Shown: positions 1-8,028 of the stretch, piece after piece
Layout of the letters: the number at the start of each line of letters is the position of its first letter
Position numbering within the stretch: the first letter of the stretch is position 1
DNA from: Desulfosporosinus youngiae DSM 17734
GTDB lineage: Bacteria > Bacillota > Desulfitobacteriia > Desulfitobacteriales > Desulfitobacteriaceae
NCBI RefSeq assembly: GCF_000244895.1
Contig: NZ_CM001441.1
Coordinates: 1,818,226-1,882,225 of the forward strand
Direction of reading: 5' to 3'
DNA: 64,000 bases
Notes under the pieces: generated by a model
Told to the model about the DNA's origin: nothing
The model's database searches: none
The model's input: only the letters and a program-made list of their open reading frames with translations
Position numbers and translations under genes: made by a program

Positions 1-369
1 GAATTGGAGAAGGGTTTCGAGTATACTATTGCCCAGGGGGGAACCAACCTTTCCGGAGGACAGAAACAACGTCTCTCTATTGCCCGGGCCTTGGTGCGAA
101 AACCTGAAATCTATATTTTTGATGATAGCTTTTCCGCTTTGGACTTCAAAACAGATGCTAAGCTGCGGGCTGCTTTAAGACCTGAAATTGCTGAAGCTAC
201 GGTATTCTTAATTGCCCAGAGTGTTTCAACGGTTAGGGATGCAGACAAAATTATAGTTTTAGATGAGGGACTGATCGCGGGAATGGGAACTCATACTGAA
301 TTGTTAAATACTTGTGAGGTGTATCGTGAGCTTGTGGCTTCACAACTGTCCGAGGAGGAATTGAGATGA
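1..369 (+). CDS. ABC exporter subunit, C-terminal part of nucleotide-binding domain (5' end outside window)
   Basis: This is the last ~122 residues of an ATP-binding subunit; the reading frame is open from base 1, so the gene starts upstream. The signature motif LSGGQKQR and the Walker B stretch IYIFDDSFSALD are visible. The residue after the Walker B aspartate is Asp rather than the catalytic Glu, and the switch position reads IAQSVST with Gln instead of His. Those two changes are typical of the subunit that forms the degenerate ATP site in heterodimeric exporters (TM287/288 or BmrC/BmrD type). The stop overlaps the next start as ATGA, so both halves are translationally coupled. The substrate cannot be told from sequence; multidrug or lipid export is usual for the family. 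Confidence 0.9.
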   Translation, partial: ELEKGFEYTIAQGGTNLSGGQKQRLSIARALVRKPEIYIFDDSFSALDFKTDAKLRAALRPEIAEATVFLIAQSVSTVRDADKIIVLDEGLIAGMGTHTELLNTCEVYRELVASQLSEEELR

Positions 370-2264
370 GTGGAGAACGCAATACCAAAAAGGATAAAGG
401 CTTTTCCGGCGGCGGGCCGGGAGGTCCAATGGGATCTCTCGGCAAACCAGTGGTAAAAGCTAAGGATTTCAAAGGAACCCTCTTAAGGCTTCTGAATTAT
501 CTGAAGCCCCAGAGAACTAAATTTATTATCGTGTTTCTTTTCGCCGGACTGAGTACAATTTTTAGTATTCTCGGACCCAAAATTATGGGGAAAGGAATCA
601 CTAAAATCGGAGAAGGCTTTGGGGCCAAAATGGCGGCGCTGCAGATGGGAAAGCCTGTTCCATCCTTGGATTTTACCTATATCGGGCATATCGTCCTGAT
701 TCTTATTGGGCTGTATCTGATCAGTGCCGCATTTGGTTATATACAGCAGTATATTATGGCTGGAGTTGCCCAGAAAACAGTTTACAAGCTGCGTAAGGAC
801 GTTGATGAAAAGCTTGCCAAATTGCCGCTGAGGTTCTTTGATGCCAGGACTCATGGCGAGATTTTAAGCCGGGTTACCAACGACATTGATAATATTTCGA
901 CAACCCTGCAGCAAAGTCTCACTCAGCTCATAACCTCGATTGTCACCCTGATTGGGGTTGTGGTTATGATGTTGTCAATCAGTCCTTTGCTGACCCTGAT
1001 CGTAATTTTAACCTTACCGCTTTATATGATTGTCACGATGAGCGTTGCCAAACGTTCTCAAAAACACTTTGCGGCTCAGCAAAAATCCCTGGGCGAATTA
1101 AATGGACATGTTGAAGAAATGTATTCCGGTCACAAAGTCGTTAAGGCCTATGGGCGTGAGGATGAATCCATAGGAACCTTTAATAAGATTAATGAAAGAC
1201 TGTACTCGGCAGGCTATAAAGCCCAGTTTATTTCCGGCGTAATTATGCCTCTCATGAGATTCGTCAGTAACCTTGGTTATGTGATTATTTGCGTCGTCGG
1301 CGGAGTTTTTGCAACCAGAGGGCTGATAACTATTGGAGATATTCTGGCCTTTATTCAATATTCCAGGCAATTCACCCAGCCTATAGTACAGACCGCTAAT
1401 ATAGCTAATATCATTCAATCAACGGTTGCCTCGGCTGAACGTGTTTTTGAACTGCTGGATGAGGAAGAAGAAGTACCGGATTCAATGGAGGCCAAGGTGA
1501 TAACCTTCCCTAAAGGAAATGTTCGATTTGAAAATGTGGATTTCAGTTATAATGCTGAAGAATCATTAATTAAAGAAATCAATATTGATGTTAAACAGGG
1601 CCATACTATTGCTATCGTTGGTCCAACGGGGGCAGGCAAAACCACACTTGTCAATCTATTAATGCGGTTCTATGAAATAAATGCCGGCAGAATAACCATT
1701 GACGGAGTGGATATCAGGGATATAAAGCGCGGTGCTTTACGCAGCATGTTCGGTATGGTGCTTCAGGAGACGTGGCTGTTTAATGGAACAATTCTTGAGA
1801 ATATCGCCTATGGCCGTGAAGGGGCTACAGAAGAAGAGGTAATTCGGGCATCCAAAGCTGCTCATGCCCACCATTTCATCAAGACACTTCCCGATGGCTA
1901 TCAGACAATCTTAAATGAAGAAGCCTCCAATATTTCTCAAGGGCAAAAACAGCTTCTCACCATTGCCCGTGCTATCCTGGCTGATCCGGCTATTTTAATT
2001 CTTGACGAAGCGACGAGCAGTGTTGACTCAAGAACTGAAGTGTTTATCCAAAAAGCGATGACAGAACTGATGAAGGGAAGGACCAGCTTTGTCATTGCCC
2101 ATCGCTTATCGACCATCAGAGATGCAGACCTGATCCTGGTCATGAACCAGGGGAGGATTATTGAAATGGGTAATCATAAGGACCTGCTTGTACAGAATGG
2201 TTTTTACGCGGACCTTTATAACAGTCAGTTTGCGGGAGCGAACTTAGAGGTTGAAGTGGTATAA
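366..2264 (+). CDS. ABC exporter half-transporter (membrane domain plus ATPase), partner of preceding gene
   Basis: This 632-residue protein has a Gly-rich N-terminal tail (about residues 14-25), six predicted membrane helices (about 50-350) and a C-terminal ATPase. Walker A is GPTGAGKTT (about residue 418), Walker B is ILILDEATSSVDS with the catalytic Glu, and the switch is IAHRLSTI. The signature reads ISQGQKQ instead of LSGGQ. It therefore supplies the intact Walker B/switch set, while the upstream subunit supplies the good signature motif: the standard one-functional-site arrangement of heterodimeric exporters. It acts in the cytoplasmic membrane. No drug-responsive regulator lies next to it inside the window. 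Confidence 0.92.
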   Translation: MSGERNTKKDKGFSGGGPGGPMGSLGKPVVKAKDFKGTLLRLLNYLKPQRTKFIIVFLFAGLSTIFSILGPKIMGKGITKIGEGFGAKMAALQMGKPVPSLDFTYIGHIVLILIGLYLISAAFGYIQQYIMAGVAQKTVYKLRKDVDEKLAKLPLRFFDARTHGEILSRVTNDIDNISTTLQQSLTQLITSIVTLIGVVVMMLSISPLLTLIVILTLPLYMIVTMSVAKRSQKHFAAQQKSLGELNGHVEEMYSGHKVVKAYGREDESIGTFNKINERLYSAGYKAQFISGVIMPLMRFVSNLGYVIICVVGGVFATRGLITIGDILAFIQYSRQFTQPIVQTANIANIIQSTVASAERVFELLDEEEEVPDSMEAKVITFPKGNVRFENVDFSYNAEESLIKEINIDVKQGHTIAIVGPTGAGKTTLVNLLMRFYEINAGRITIDGVDIRDIKRGALRSMFGMVLQETWLFNGTILENIAYGREGATEEEVIRASKAAHAHHFIKTLPDGYQTILNEEASNISQGQKQLLTIARAILADPAILILDEATSSVDSRTEVFIQKAMTELMKGRTSFVIAHRLSTIRDADLILVMNQGRIIEMGNHKDLLVQNGFYADLYNSQFAGANLEVEVV

Positions 2265-2286
2265 AGTCCTTGGCCTTGCTGTAGTT

Positions 2287-2312
2287 CAAATTCGGATCCG
2301 GATCCGAATTTG
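2287..2312. repeat. 26-bp perfect palindrome between exporter and Rpn gene
   Basis: Two 13-base arms (CAAATTCGGATCC and its reverse complement) abut without a spacer. The right arm runs straight into a GAGGAGG purine stretch. No T-run follows, so it is a weak terminator candidate for the exporter operon; an operator or recombination scar is equally possible. Confidence 0.5.
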
Positions 2313-2359
2313 AGGAGGTAAGCTGTTCGGTACAATTTGGATTAAGCTTGGAGGAAACG

Positions 2360-2446
2360 ATGAAGTTCGCAGATAAATACTCGGATATTGGAAAACCCAA
2401 AACCTTGTTCTCCGCTGTCACGGGATATGGTATAATTAGAGAATAA
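2360..2446 (+). CDS. Possible 28-residue small ORF upstream of Rpn gene
   Basis: An ATG preceded by TTGGAGGAAACG opens a 28-codon frame (begins MKFADKYSDIGK, ends GYGIIRE) that stops 32 bases before the Rpn start. The ribosome-binding site is good, but the frame also contains the -10 element used for the next gene, so it may be the remains of a larger coding region rather than a working peptide. It resembles nothing I recognise. Confidence 0.25.
   Translation: MKFADKYSDIGKPKTLFSAVTGYGIIRE
2405..2437 (+). promoter_or_regulatory. Promoter of the Rpn-family gene
   Basis: A consensus -10 TATAAT (2432-2437) is preceded by TGG, an extended -10. The -35 region is weak (TTGTTC, about 20 bases upstream). 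It lies about 40 bases before the start at 2479. The same TATGGTATAAT string occurs upstream of the coiled-coil gene at 15786. Confidence 0.6.
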
Positions 2447-2478
2447 ACAAATCCTTTTATGGGGCAAAGAGGTGACGA

Positions 2479-3468
2479 ATGAGTCTTATCCATCAACCTC
2501 ATGATAAATTTTTTAAGGAAACCCTCAGCGACATCAAAACAGCCAAGGATTTCCTCCGCCACTATCTGCCTCCGGAAATTCTCGACCTTGTCGATTTAGG
2601 TACCATCACCCCGCAAAAAGACAGCTACATTGAAAACGATCTGGAAGAAACTTTTTCAGACCTGCTCATCCAAGCCAAAATCAACCATAAAGAGGGCTAT
2701 CTTTATTTCCTCTTTGAGCATAAAAGCTACCCTTCCCCTAAGATCGCCCTTCAACTTCTGAAGTACATCCTCAACATCTGGGAGCAAAAAACGGCCCCCC
2801 GGCCCACCGCCAAATTGCCGGTCATTATTCCTCTGGTGGTCTACCACGGTAAAGCCCGCTGGAACAGCCCCTTAAACCTCTCGGGCCTGATCGATGATTA
2901 CGAACAACTGCCTCGGGCAGTGACAACCCACCTTCCTGACTTTTCTTACCTGTTCTATAACCTCTCTCACTACAGCAACGCTGAACTTAAAGGCGGCATC
3001 AAACTTCAGATCTTTCTAAAACTTCTGCGGGACATCTTTGAACAAGATAACACACTGTTTCTCAAAACCTTACGGGAGTCGATTCATGCTTTCGACCAAC
3101 TGGAAAAGCAAAACCAGGGTCTGGAGTATTTTGAGACCTTTATCCGCTATATTATGAACGCCCGAAATAACCTGGAATTTCAGACCATCTACGAACTGGT
3201 TAAAGAGGCTTCTTTGGAAAGGAGTGCTGTTATTATGACAATTGCAGAGAAACTGATCACTGAAGGTATGGAAAAAGGTATAGAGAAAGGCATGGAACAG
3301 GGCTTGGAAAAAGGCATGGAAAAAGGCATGGAAAAGGGTATAGAGAAAGGCATGGAGAAAGGAAAGCTGGAAGTAGCGGAAAATTTGCTAAAACTGGGCT
3401 TAGGAATGGATACGATTTTAAAAGCAACCGGACTGACCGAGGAAGAAGTCCGAAACTTGCTCAATTAA
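2479..3468 (+). CDS. Rpn family recombination-promoting nuclease / putative transposase
   Basis: This 329-residue protein starts with the family hallmark (HQPHDKFFKETLSD, then a stretch ending LPPEILDLVDL) and carries the PD-(D/E)XK-type core around LYFLFEHKSYPSPKIALQLLKYI. Characterised Rpn proteins are DNA endonucleases that stimulate RecA-independent recombination. Residues about 262-300 are a run of MEKG/IEKG/MEQG tetrapeptides encoded by near-identical 12-base units, a common and length-variable feature of these proteins. The gene has its own promoter (TATAAT at 2432) and a terminator at 3562, so it is a monocistronic unit. The start ATG is preceded by AAAGAGGTGACGA. Despite the family name it has no IS-like ends here. 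Confidence 0.88.
   Translation: MSLIHQPHDKFFKETLSDIKTAKDFLRHYLPPEILDLVDLGTITPQKDSYIENDLEETFSDLLIQAKINHKEGYLYFLFEHKSYPSPKIALQLLKYILNIWEQKTAPRPTAKLPVIIPLVVYHGKARWNSPLNLSGLIDDYEQLPRAVTTHLPDFSYLFYNLSHYSNAELKGGIKLQIFLKLLRDIFEQDNTLFLKTLRESIHAFDQLEKQNQGLEYFETFIRYIMNARNNLEFQTIYELVKEASLERSAVIMTIAEKLITEGMEKGIEKGMEQGLEKGMEKGMEKGIEKGMEKGKLEVAENLLKLGLGMDTILKATGLTEEEVRNLLN
3264..3363 (+). repeat. Tandem 12-bp coding repeats (MEKG array)
   Basis: About eight units of GG(C/T)ATGGA(A/G)AAA and close variants encode the tetrapeptide array near the C terminus of the Rpn protein. The period of twelve bases keeps the frame, so copy number can vary by slippage without breaking the protein. Confidence 0.85.
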
Positions 3469-3561
3469 CGTTGACAATTCATGAACGAATCTTCCCCATC
3501 TTTCTTTCTCTGTATGACTGATTCTTGGACAAACCAGCAAATGGAATATCCACTCCAACTT

Positions 3562-3602
3562 ATGGGACGATTGGCTTAAACTAATCGCCCCATATTTTTT
3601 TA
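3562..3602 (+). terminator. Intrinsic terminator of the Rpn gene
   Basis: Imperfect stem GGGACGATTGG / CTAATCGCCCC with a CTTAAA-type loop, followed by ATATTTTTTTAT. It lies about 95 bases after the Rpn stop. Confidence 0.7.
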
Positions 3603-4039
3603 TAGCAGACCCCAATTCCTTAAAAGAGATTCGACAAATACCTGGAACTGCCAGTCTCCTTTGAGAGAAAAAGTTGACCTCGAAGGTGATCTTCGAAGGC
3701 TTGAGTAATCTATCCCAAGGAGAAAGATTATTTGAAATCTTATTATCTTATCGCATGGACTTATTATTGACAAAGTAGACTCAAGAGAACCCGTTCGAAG
3801 GGAAGTTGATGCAAGCATGCTCCCTGAACGATGGAAAGATGTGGGGCAAGAGGGCGGACATTTAACATGCTATTTCCTATTTAAAGGTTAAAACCATTTA
3901 AATTTTCAGGCATGGTTACATGGAAGAAAAATCTTGGCTCTCAAACTAGAGTGTTTAATGGTGTTGATTTGCCTTTAAATGGTTTGAAATTTTATATTTC
4001 GGAAAGGAGCCGGCAAATGAATGATGGTTTACTTCCGTC
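3603..4039. other. Intergenic stretch with no recognisable gene
   Basis: No reading frame here has a convincing start and family. A short plus-strand frame ending near 3891 (residues ...LPERWKDVGQEGGHLTC...) looks protein-like but has no start signal and could be the tail of a decayed gene. Around 3889-3920 and 3970-3990 the sequence TTTAAAGGTT/TTTAAATGG recurs. Otherwise I see nothing. Confidence 0.4.
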
Positions 4040-5632
4040 TTATTTTCCGGTTCTTAACACAGGCATATCGCAGTTATGCAAAATTCCCTTGGACAGAGCA
4101 AAGCAAAGAAGACCGGCAAGGAGTTCCCAGCCGGCGAGAACCCCCATTCCAATCAACACCCCAATCCCTTCGATCATACTGCCAAGGACAATGGCGGCCG
4201 CCAAACCCGGTGCCATGATGATCATGACGGCGAACATATAAAGCATGATCATCAGCCCGGCGCTGATGTCTGCACCCGTCCAGCGCATGGATAGATAATT
4301 GATGCCCAGCAGAAGGAAAGAAAACAAAGTATAAACCGCAATGGACAGAGCGATCAAGAAAATAGTTTCACCCATAATAAAACCGCTGACAGAGAACAAA
4401 ACCACACTTTCCACCAGAACCTTAAAAGCAATCTCCAAATTATTCCAGACGATTTTCCGAAAAGAACTATCGGGAATCAGGTAGATATAATGGGTATAAA
4501 GCTCCTTTAGGCCTCTCCCTGTCCCGATCATGAAAATTTGTACCCACATCAGAGTCTGCAGGATAATCAATAGGCCTCCCCCCGCATCGGAGGGCAGAAA
4601 TGAAGAAAAAATTGCCACACTCACAATCATAATAACGGATGGTAATCCCCAAAGGCCAAACCGGTTGGCGCGGAAGGATTCACGCAGATGTTTATAAAAA
4701 ATAGTGTTCGAACCAAGTCCGCTGATGCCCGTCCCGGCCACTTTTATTTTCTTAGTCGAAGCAGCTTCCGTGTTAATCCGCCCCTCAGATAGGCTGCGTT
4801 TCTTCTCAAAGGTGGTTTCGGTGGCCACCAGTACATCCTCATAATAATCGGGATTGCTCAAGGCGATATAGAGAATCAGGAGCGCACCGATCAGCACCAT
4901 TATGCCCAGAAACAGCAGGCCTTTTGCAAGGTCGCCGGCAATCAGCGCAATAACACCCTCCGAAGCCCAGCCTGCTACCGGTGTCCAGGAAAATACCGGT
5001 GAGCGCATGGTATTTTCCAGCGCCGTCATCGGGTTATCGGCGACCGCAAGCTGGCTGCCCAGCATTGCTATAAGCGGAAGAAAGACTGCTGCGGCGATAA
5101 TTCTCACCGCCATTTTTCGCTTGGGCTTGCTGTTGGTCAGGGTGTAAATCAACAGAGATATAACCTGAAGCAGGCTGTTGGCCATCATAAACCCAAGCAG
5201 GACAATGAGCACTGCGTCAAATCCGACCCCAAAGCCCATCTTAAGGGAATTGCTTTGGAAGAGAATAAAAAATCCGGCGAGAAAGGACATTTTGGCCATT
5301 TTGACAATTCCGTACATCAAAATCAGGCGGGGGTTGACCGGAGAAACGAACAGCAAATTGACATCATTCATGTCAAAGATCACATCACCGTTGGAAAGTC
5401 CTTTTTGAACCGCGATCCCGACAAAAAGCAGAATGAGAAAAAAAAGAATACCCTTTAGCCAGATTATATCCTGGAAACTGTCCGCTTCCCGGGTGGTGAA
5501 CAGCGAAAGAACTATGAGCCCCACAATCATGGCAATGAATACAATCCACATAATCAGCTTTGCCGGCTTGCGCAATAACTCAAAAAAACTGTTTTTGGCG
5601 CTTTTCACCAACAGGAACACCAGGCTGCTCAT
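4040..5632 (-). CDS. ABC-2-like exporter membrane subunit
   Basis: The frame is open further upstream, but the coupled start is the ATG at 5632 (MSSLVFLLVKSAKN), whose ATGA overlaps the stop of the ATPase gene; this gives 530 residues. The protein is very hydrophobic, with about a dozen predicted membrane helices, a cytosolic loop around the middle (LVATETTFEKKRSLSEGR), and the layout of the large 'putative ABC exporter' membrane proteins of Firmicutes. It pairs with the ATPase at 5629-6339 in a two-gene transporter. The substrate is unknown. It is the last gene of this minus-strand unit. Confidence 0.8.
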   Translation of the reverse strand: MSSLVFLLVKSAKNSFFELLRKPAKLIMWIVFIAMIVGLIVLSLFTTREADSFQDIIWLKGILFFLILLFVGIAVQKGLSNGDVIFDMNDVNLLFVSPVNPRLILMYGIVKMAKMSFLAGFFILFQSNSLKMGFGVGFDAVLIVLLGFMMANSLLQVISLLIYTLTNSKPKRKMAVRIIAAAVFLPLIAMLGSQLAVADNPMTALENTMRSPVFSWTPVAGWASEGVIALIAGDLAKGLLFLGIMVLIGALLILYIALSNPDYYEDVLVATETTFEKKRSLSEGRINTEAASTKKIKVAGTGISGLGSNTIFYKHLRESFRANRFGLWGLPSVIMIVSVAIFSSFLPSDAGGGLLIILQTLMWVQIFMIGTGRGLKELYTHYIYLIPDSSFRKIVWNNLEIAFKVLVESVVLFSVSGFIMGETIFLIALSIAVYTLFSFLLLGINYLSMRWTGADISAGLMIMLYMFAVMIIMAPGLAAAIVLGSMIEGIGVLIGMGVLAGWELLAGLLCFALSKGILHNCDMPVLRTGK

Positions 5633-6339
5633 TGTGCACCCCCTTGAAGCTGTCCTTCCGTGATTGCAAAATAGACATCCTCCAGGCTTTGACCTGCTAT
5701 ATCCCCACGGCGGACCACCCGCTCTATTTTGCCCTTGACCATAATATAGGTCACGTCCCAATTGTCTTCCATGCTTTCAATCATATGGGTGCTCACAATC
5801 AGGGCGCAGCCGCTGTCCCGAAGCCGGGCAATCAGGTTTTTCAGCTCACGAATGCCATGAGGATCAAGCCCGACCAGCGGTTCATCAAAAATAACGGCCT
5901 TGGGTTCCGGCAAAAGCGCACAGCAGACACTGACCTTTTGCTGCATTCCCTTGGAAAGCTCTTTGCCCAACTTCAGCTTCTTATCATCCAGTTCAAAACG
6001 GCGGAGCAGTTCCTGCGCTCTTTCCTCCCAGCTTTCCAGCCGGTACGCCTTGGCAATAAACTCCAAGTGTTCGCCCACCGTCAGCATCGGGTAGAGTACG
6101 GGGAATTCCGGCACATACCCCAAGAGCCGCTTCGCTTCCACCGTATGATTTTCATGCCCTTCGATAGTGATGGAACCCTTATACCGCAGCAGCCCGCATA
6201 CGGATTTTATTAATGTGGATTTCCCCGCGCCGTTGGGACCCAGAAGAACGGCAAGCTCCCCGGCCGACACCGAAAGATTGATGTTATCGTTAGCCTTTAA
6301 CTTGCCATAGTTTTTGGTCATATTATGTACGTCGATCAA
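5629..6339 (-). CDS. ABC transporter ATP-binding protein
   Basis: This is a 236-residue stand-alone ATPase. Walker A is GPNGAGKST (about residue 34), the signature is the degenerate LSKGMQQK, Walker B is AVIFDEPLVGLD, and the switch is STHMIES. It energises the membrane protein encoded by the overlapping downstream gene. The likely start is TTG at 6339, preceded by AAGGAAGGAAG. The LSKGM signature and the short length are usual for ABC-2-type exporters that move lipids, peptides or antibiotics; nothing nearby specifies a substrate. Confidence 0.9.
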   Translation of the reverse strand: MIDVHNMTKNYGKLKANDNINLSVSAGELAVLLGPNGAGKSTLIKSVCGLLRYKGSITIEGHENHTVEAKRLLGYVPEFPVLYPMLTVGEHLEFIAKAYRLESWEERAQELLRRFELDDKKLKLGKELSKGMQQKVSVCCALLPEPKAVIFDEPLVGLDPHGIRELKNLIARLRDSGCALIVSTHMIESMEDNWDVTYIMVKGKIERVVRRGDIAGQSLEDVYFAITEGQLQGGAQ

Positions 6340-6598
6340 GGCAATCTTCCTTCCTTATTCAGGTACCCACAGCATAGCAGAAAAAGATCTTCCCTGCCTT
6401 TCATGATTCCAACAAAACAATATGATTATACACATCCCAACTCATTATAATACAATTCATGGTATCTTTCGCTCATTAAGAAGATACTACTCGCCGGAAC
6501 CTGCTAATGAGTTGTCATTTTTTGTCGTTCCGCATGGGTTCCAGGTACCTTCGCGAAACGACAAGTTTCATCGATTATCTAATGAGGTGAAAGAAACT

Positions 6599-6916
6599 AT
6601 GCTAATAATTAGGGCAGAGATAATATTTTTTCGTCCAAATGGAAGTTTTTCGATAAACGATGGAATACGTACAAATATTACTCTAAGACCAGCATTTAAT
6701 TTCGGTGAGGGGTTATTGTTTTCTGGAATGGTAGAAAGTGATTGTGTATATGAGAAGTATATATATGAAAATATGTATGTTGTATCCGTAAAATTTCCTA
6801 CAATAGAAAATGAAGCTTATGAAGCTATTCAATCTGTTATTAAGATAGGAATGAATTTAGATATTCAAAATGCTTCAAGAATAATTGGCAAAGCAAAACT
6901 GTTAGATTATATATAA
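6599..6916 (+). CDS. Small protein with EF-Tu C-terminal-domain-like fold (hypothetical)
   Basis: The open frame extends back to 6422, but the good ribosome-binding site AATGAGGTGAA points to ATG 6599 and a 105-residue protein. The segment AEIIFFRPNGSFSINDG...LRPAFNFGEGLLFSGMVE recalls the beta-barrel of EF-Tu domain 3 (GGR...F-x-GYRPQFYF pattern), found alone in small orphan proteins sometimes linked to polymorphic-toxin immunity. This relation is a visual impression only. The gene is much more AT-rich than its neighbours and stands alone on the plus strand, which suggests recent acquisition. Confidence 0.5.
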   Translation: MLIIRAEIIFFRPNGSFSINDGIRTNITLRPAFNFGEGLLFSGMVESDCVYEKYIYENMYVVSVKFPTIENEAYEAIQSVIKIGMNLDIQNASRIIGKAKLLDYI

Positions 6917-7062
6917 AGAAAATTATAGAAAAACAATTTTGCTGTGACCGCTTATGATTGTTGGTGGTGAAATGATTAAAGCCGAAGGCTAGTACGGTAT
7001 CGTTTGTATCTTTAAAGATGATCAAAAGAAGAGTAAAGGTGAGACACATTGGAGGTAACGTT

Positions 7063-7548
7063 ATGGAAATTAAGATTGGAATTGGGTTAGATTGTTTAGT
7101 ATTTGGAATGTCACAAAAAGAAGTTGAGGATATTTTAGGAAAACCTGACAAAACTAGTGAGACAGAAAAAGACAAGGGAATTGTTTACTACTTTTATGAT
7201 AAATTAATAAAAACTAAATTTGATAAAGAGGAAGACTTAAAACTATATTCTATAGAAGTGCATAATCCTGATGTGAAAATGTTTAAGAAAAAACTAATAA
7301 ATAAAACTAAAGGAGAAATCGAAAGCCTACTCTTAAATAATGGATATAAAAAAATTGAATACGAAGATTATGATACCTTCGACATTATATTCTGTGAAGA
7401 AATATGGACAACATTCGAATTCGAGTTAAATAGATTAAAAAATATTGAATTCAGTCCTTTATTTAAAGACTCAAAAAACATTATTTGGCCTAATCGCATC
7501 TACCACAACCATTCCATCCCCAAAGAGGGCTTAAATGAGGAAGGATGA
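7063..7548 (+). CDS. Hypothetical AT-rich orphan protein, possible immunity-type protein
   Basis: The start is ATG 7063, eight bases after GGAGG; the frame upstream to 7018 lacks a ribosome-binding site. The 161-residue product begins with GMSQKEVEDILGKPDKTSE, the short helix-turn-'LGxPD' motif seen in SmpA/BamE-like and several immunity-like folds, and is rich in Lys, Asp and Glu. There is no signal peptide or membrane helix. Like the preceding gene it is AT-rich and has no partner toxin in view. Function unknown; the immunity idea rests only on size, composition and the motif. Confidence 0.5.
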   Translation: MEIKIGIGLDCLVFGMSQKEVEDILGKPDKTSETEKDKGIVYYFYDKLIKTKFDKEEDLKLYSIEVHNPDVKMFKKKLINKTKGEIESLLLNNGYKKIEYEDYDTFDIIFCEEIWTTFEFELNRLKNIEFSPLFKDSKNIIWPNRIYHNHSIPKEGLNEEG

Positions 7549-7669
7549 CATTTTAGGGGATGCTGACTTCCTGCTATCGAAATGATCGATGGCTGCCAAT
7601 CTAAAATACAGAAGGTTGTCAGATTGTGTTGTATAGTAGGCTATGCTACAATTAGGAAAAATAATTGTA

Positions 7670-7840
7670 TATAGAATTTAGAATCTGCTTTATGGAAATC
7701 GGTGTAATTCCGATGCGGTGCCGCCACTGTGATGAGGAGCTTGCAGCAGAGATTGTTTTTTAACAATTGTGACACTGGATTACGATCCGGGAAGTCGTCT
7801 GCAAGGCTATGAATCTAAGCCAGGATACTTAAACAGGTTT
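7670..7840 (+). promoter_or_regulatory. Cobalamin riboswitch (aptamer)
   Basis: The hallmark blocks occur in order: ATCGGTGTAATTCCGATGCGG, then GCCGCCACTGT, later GGGAAGTCGTCTGC, and the B12-box AAGCCAGGATACTT. This is the conserved core of adenosylcobalamin/hydroxocobalamin riboswitches. It sits directly upstream of the nitrogenase-like/ABC importer operon and is followed by a terminator-capable stem, so corrinoid abundance is expected to switch the operon off. Confidence 0.93.
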
Positions 7841-7901
7841 TGATTTATAGTGTTGCCTGACGTGTCATTGGGTGAGCTTTTATTTGTTGTATAACAATTG
7901 G

Positions 7902-7943
7902 GAGAACCTGTTTGACCTTTCGAGGACAAGCGGGTTCTTTTTA
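7902..7943 (+). terminator. Riboswitch expression platform: intrinsic terminator
   Basis: Arms AGAACCTGTTTG and CAAGCGGGTTCT pair along 12 positions (two G-U pairs) across an ACCTTTCGAGGA loop, followed by TTTTTATA. Placed about 60 bases after the aptamer, this is a textbook transcription-attenuation arm. Confidence 0.85.
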
Positions 7944-8028
7944 TACTGTCAGGAAGCATAAGTCAGCCAGCGGCTTCGCCTTTTGTGCGGCATGAAATAT
8001 AAGGACCCGGCAAGCCGGGTTCTAAGAA

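Noticed and set aside
3240-3380. CRISPR-like repeats
   Set aside because: The 12-base units are contiguous coding repeats without spacers.
2479-3468. An IS element encoded by the Rpn gene
   Set aside because: There are no inverted repeats or target duplications around it; the gene has its own promoter and terminator.
3912-4241. 109-residue plus-strand frame
   Set aside because: It overlaps the 3' end of the exporter membrane gene on the other strand and has no ribosome-binding site or recognisable residues.
5560-6213. 217-residue plus-strand frame
   Set aside because: It lies antisense to the ABC ATPase gene, which has all ATP-binding motifs; the frame has no family and no start signal.
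8000-8023. GC-rich hairpin just before the NifH-like start as a terminator
   Set aside because: No T-run follows, and the better attenuator with a T-run lies upstream at 7902-7943.
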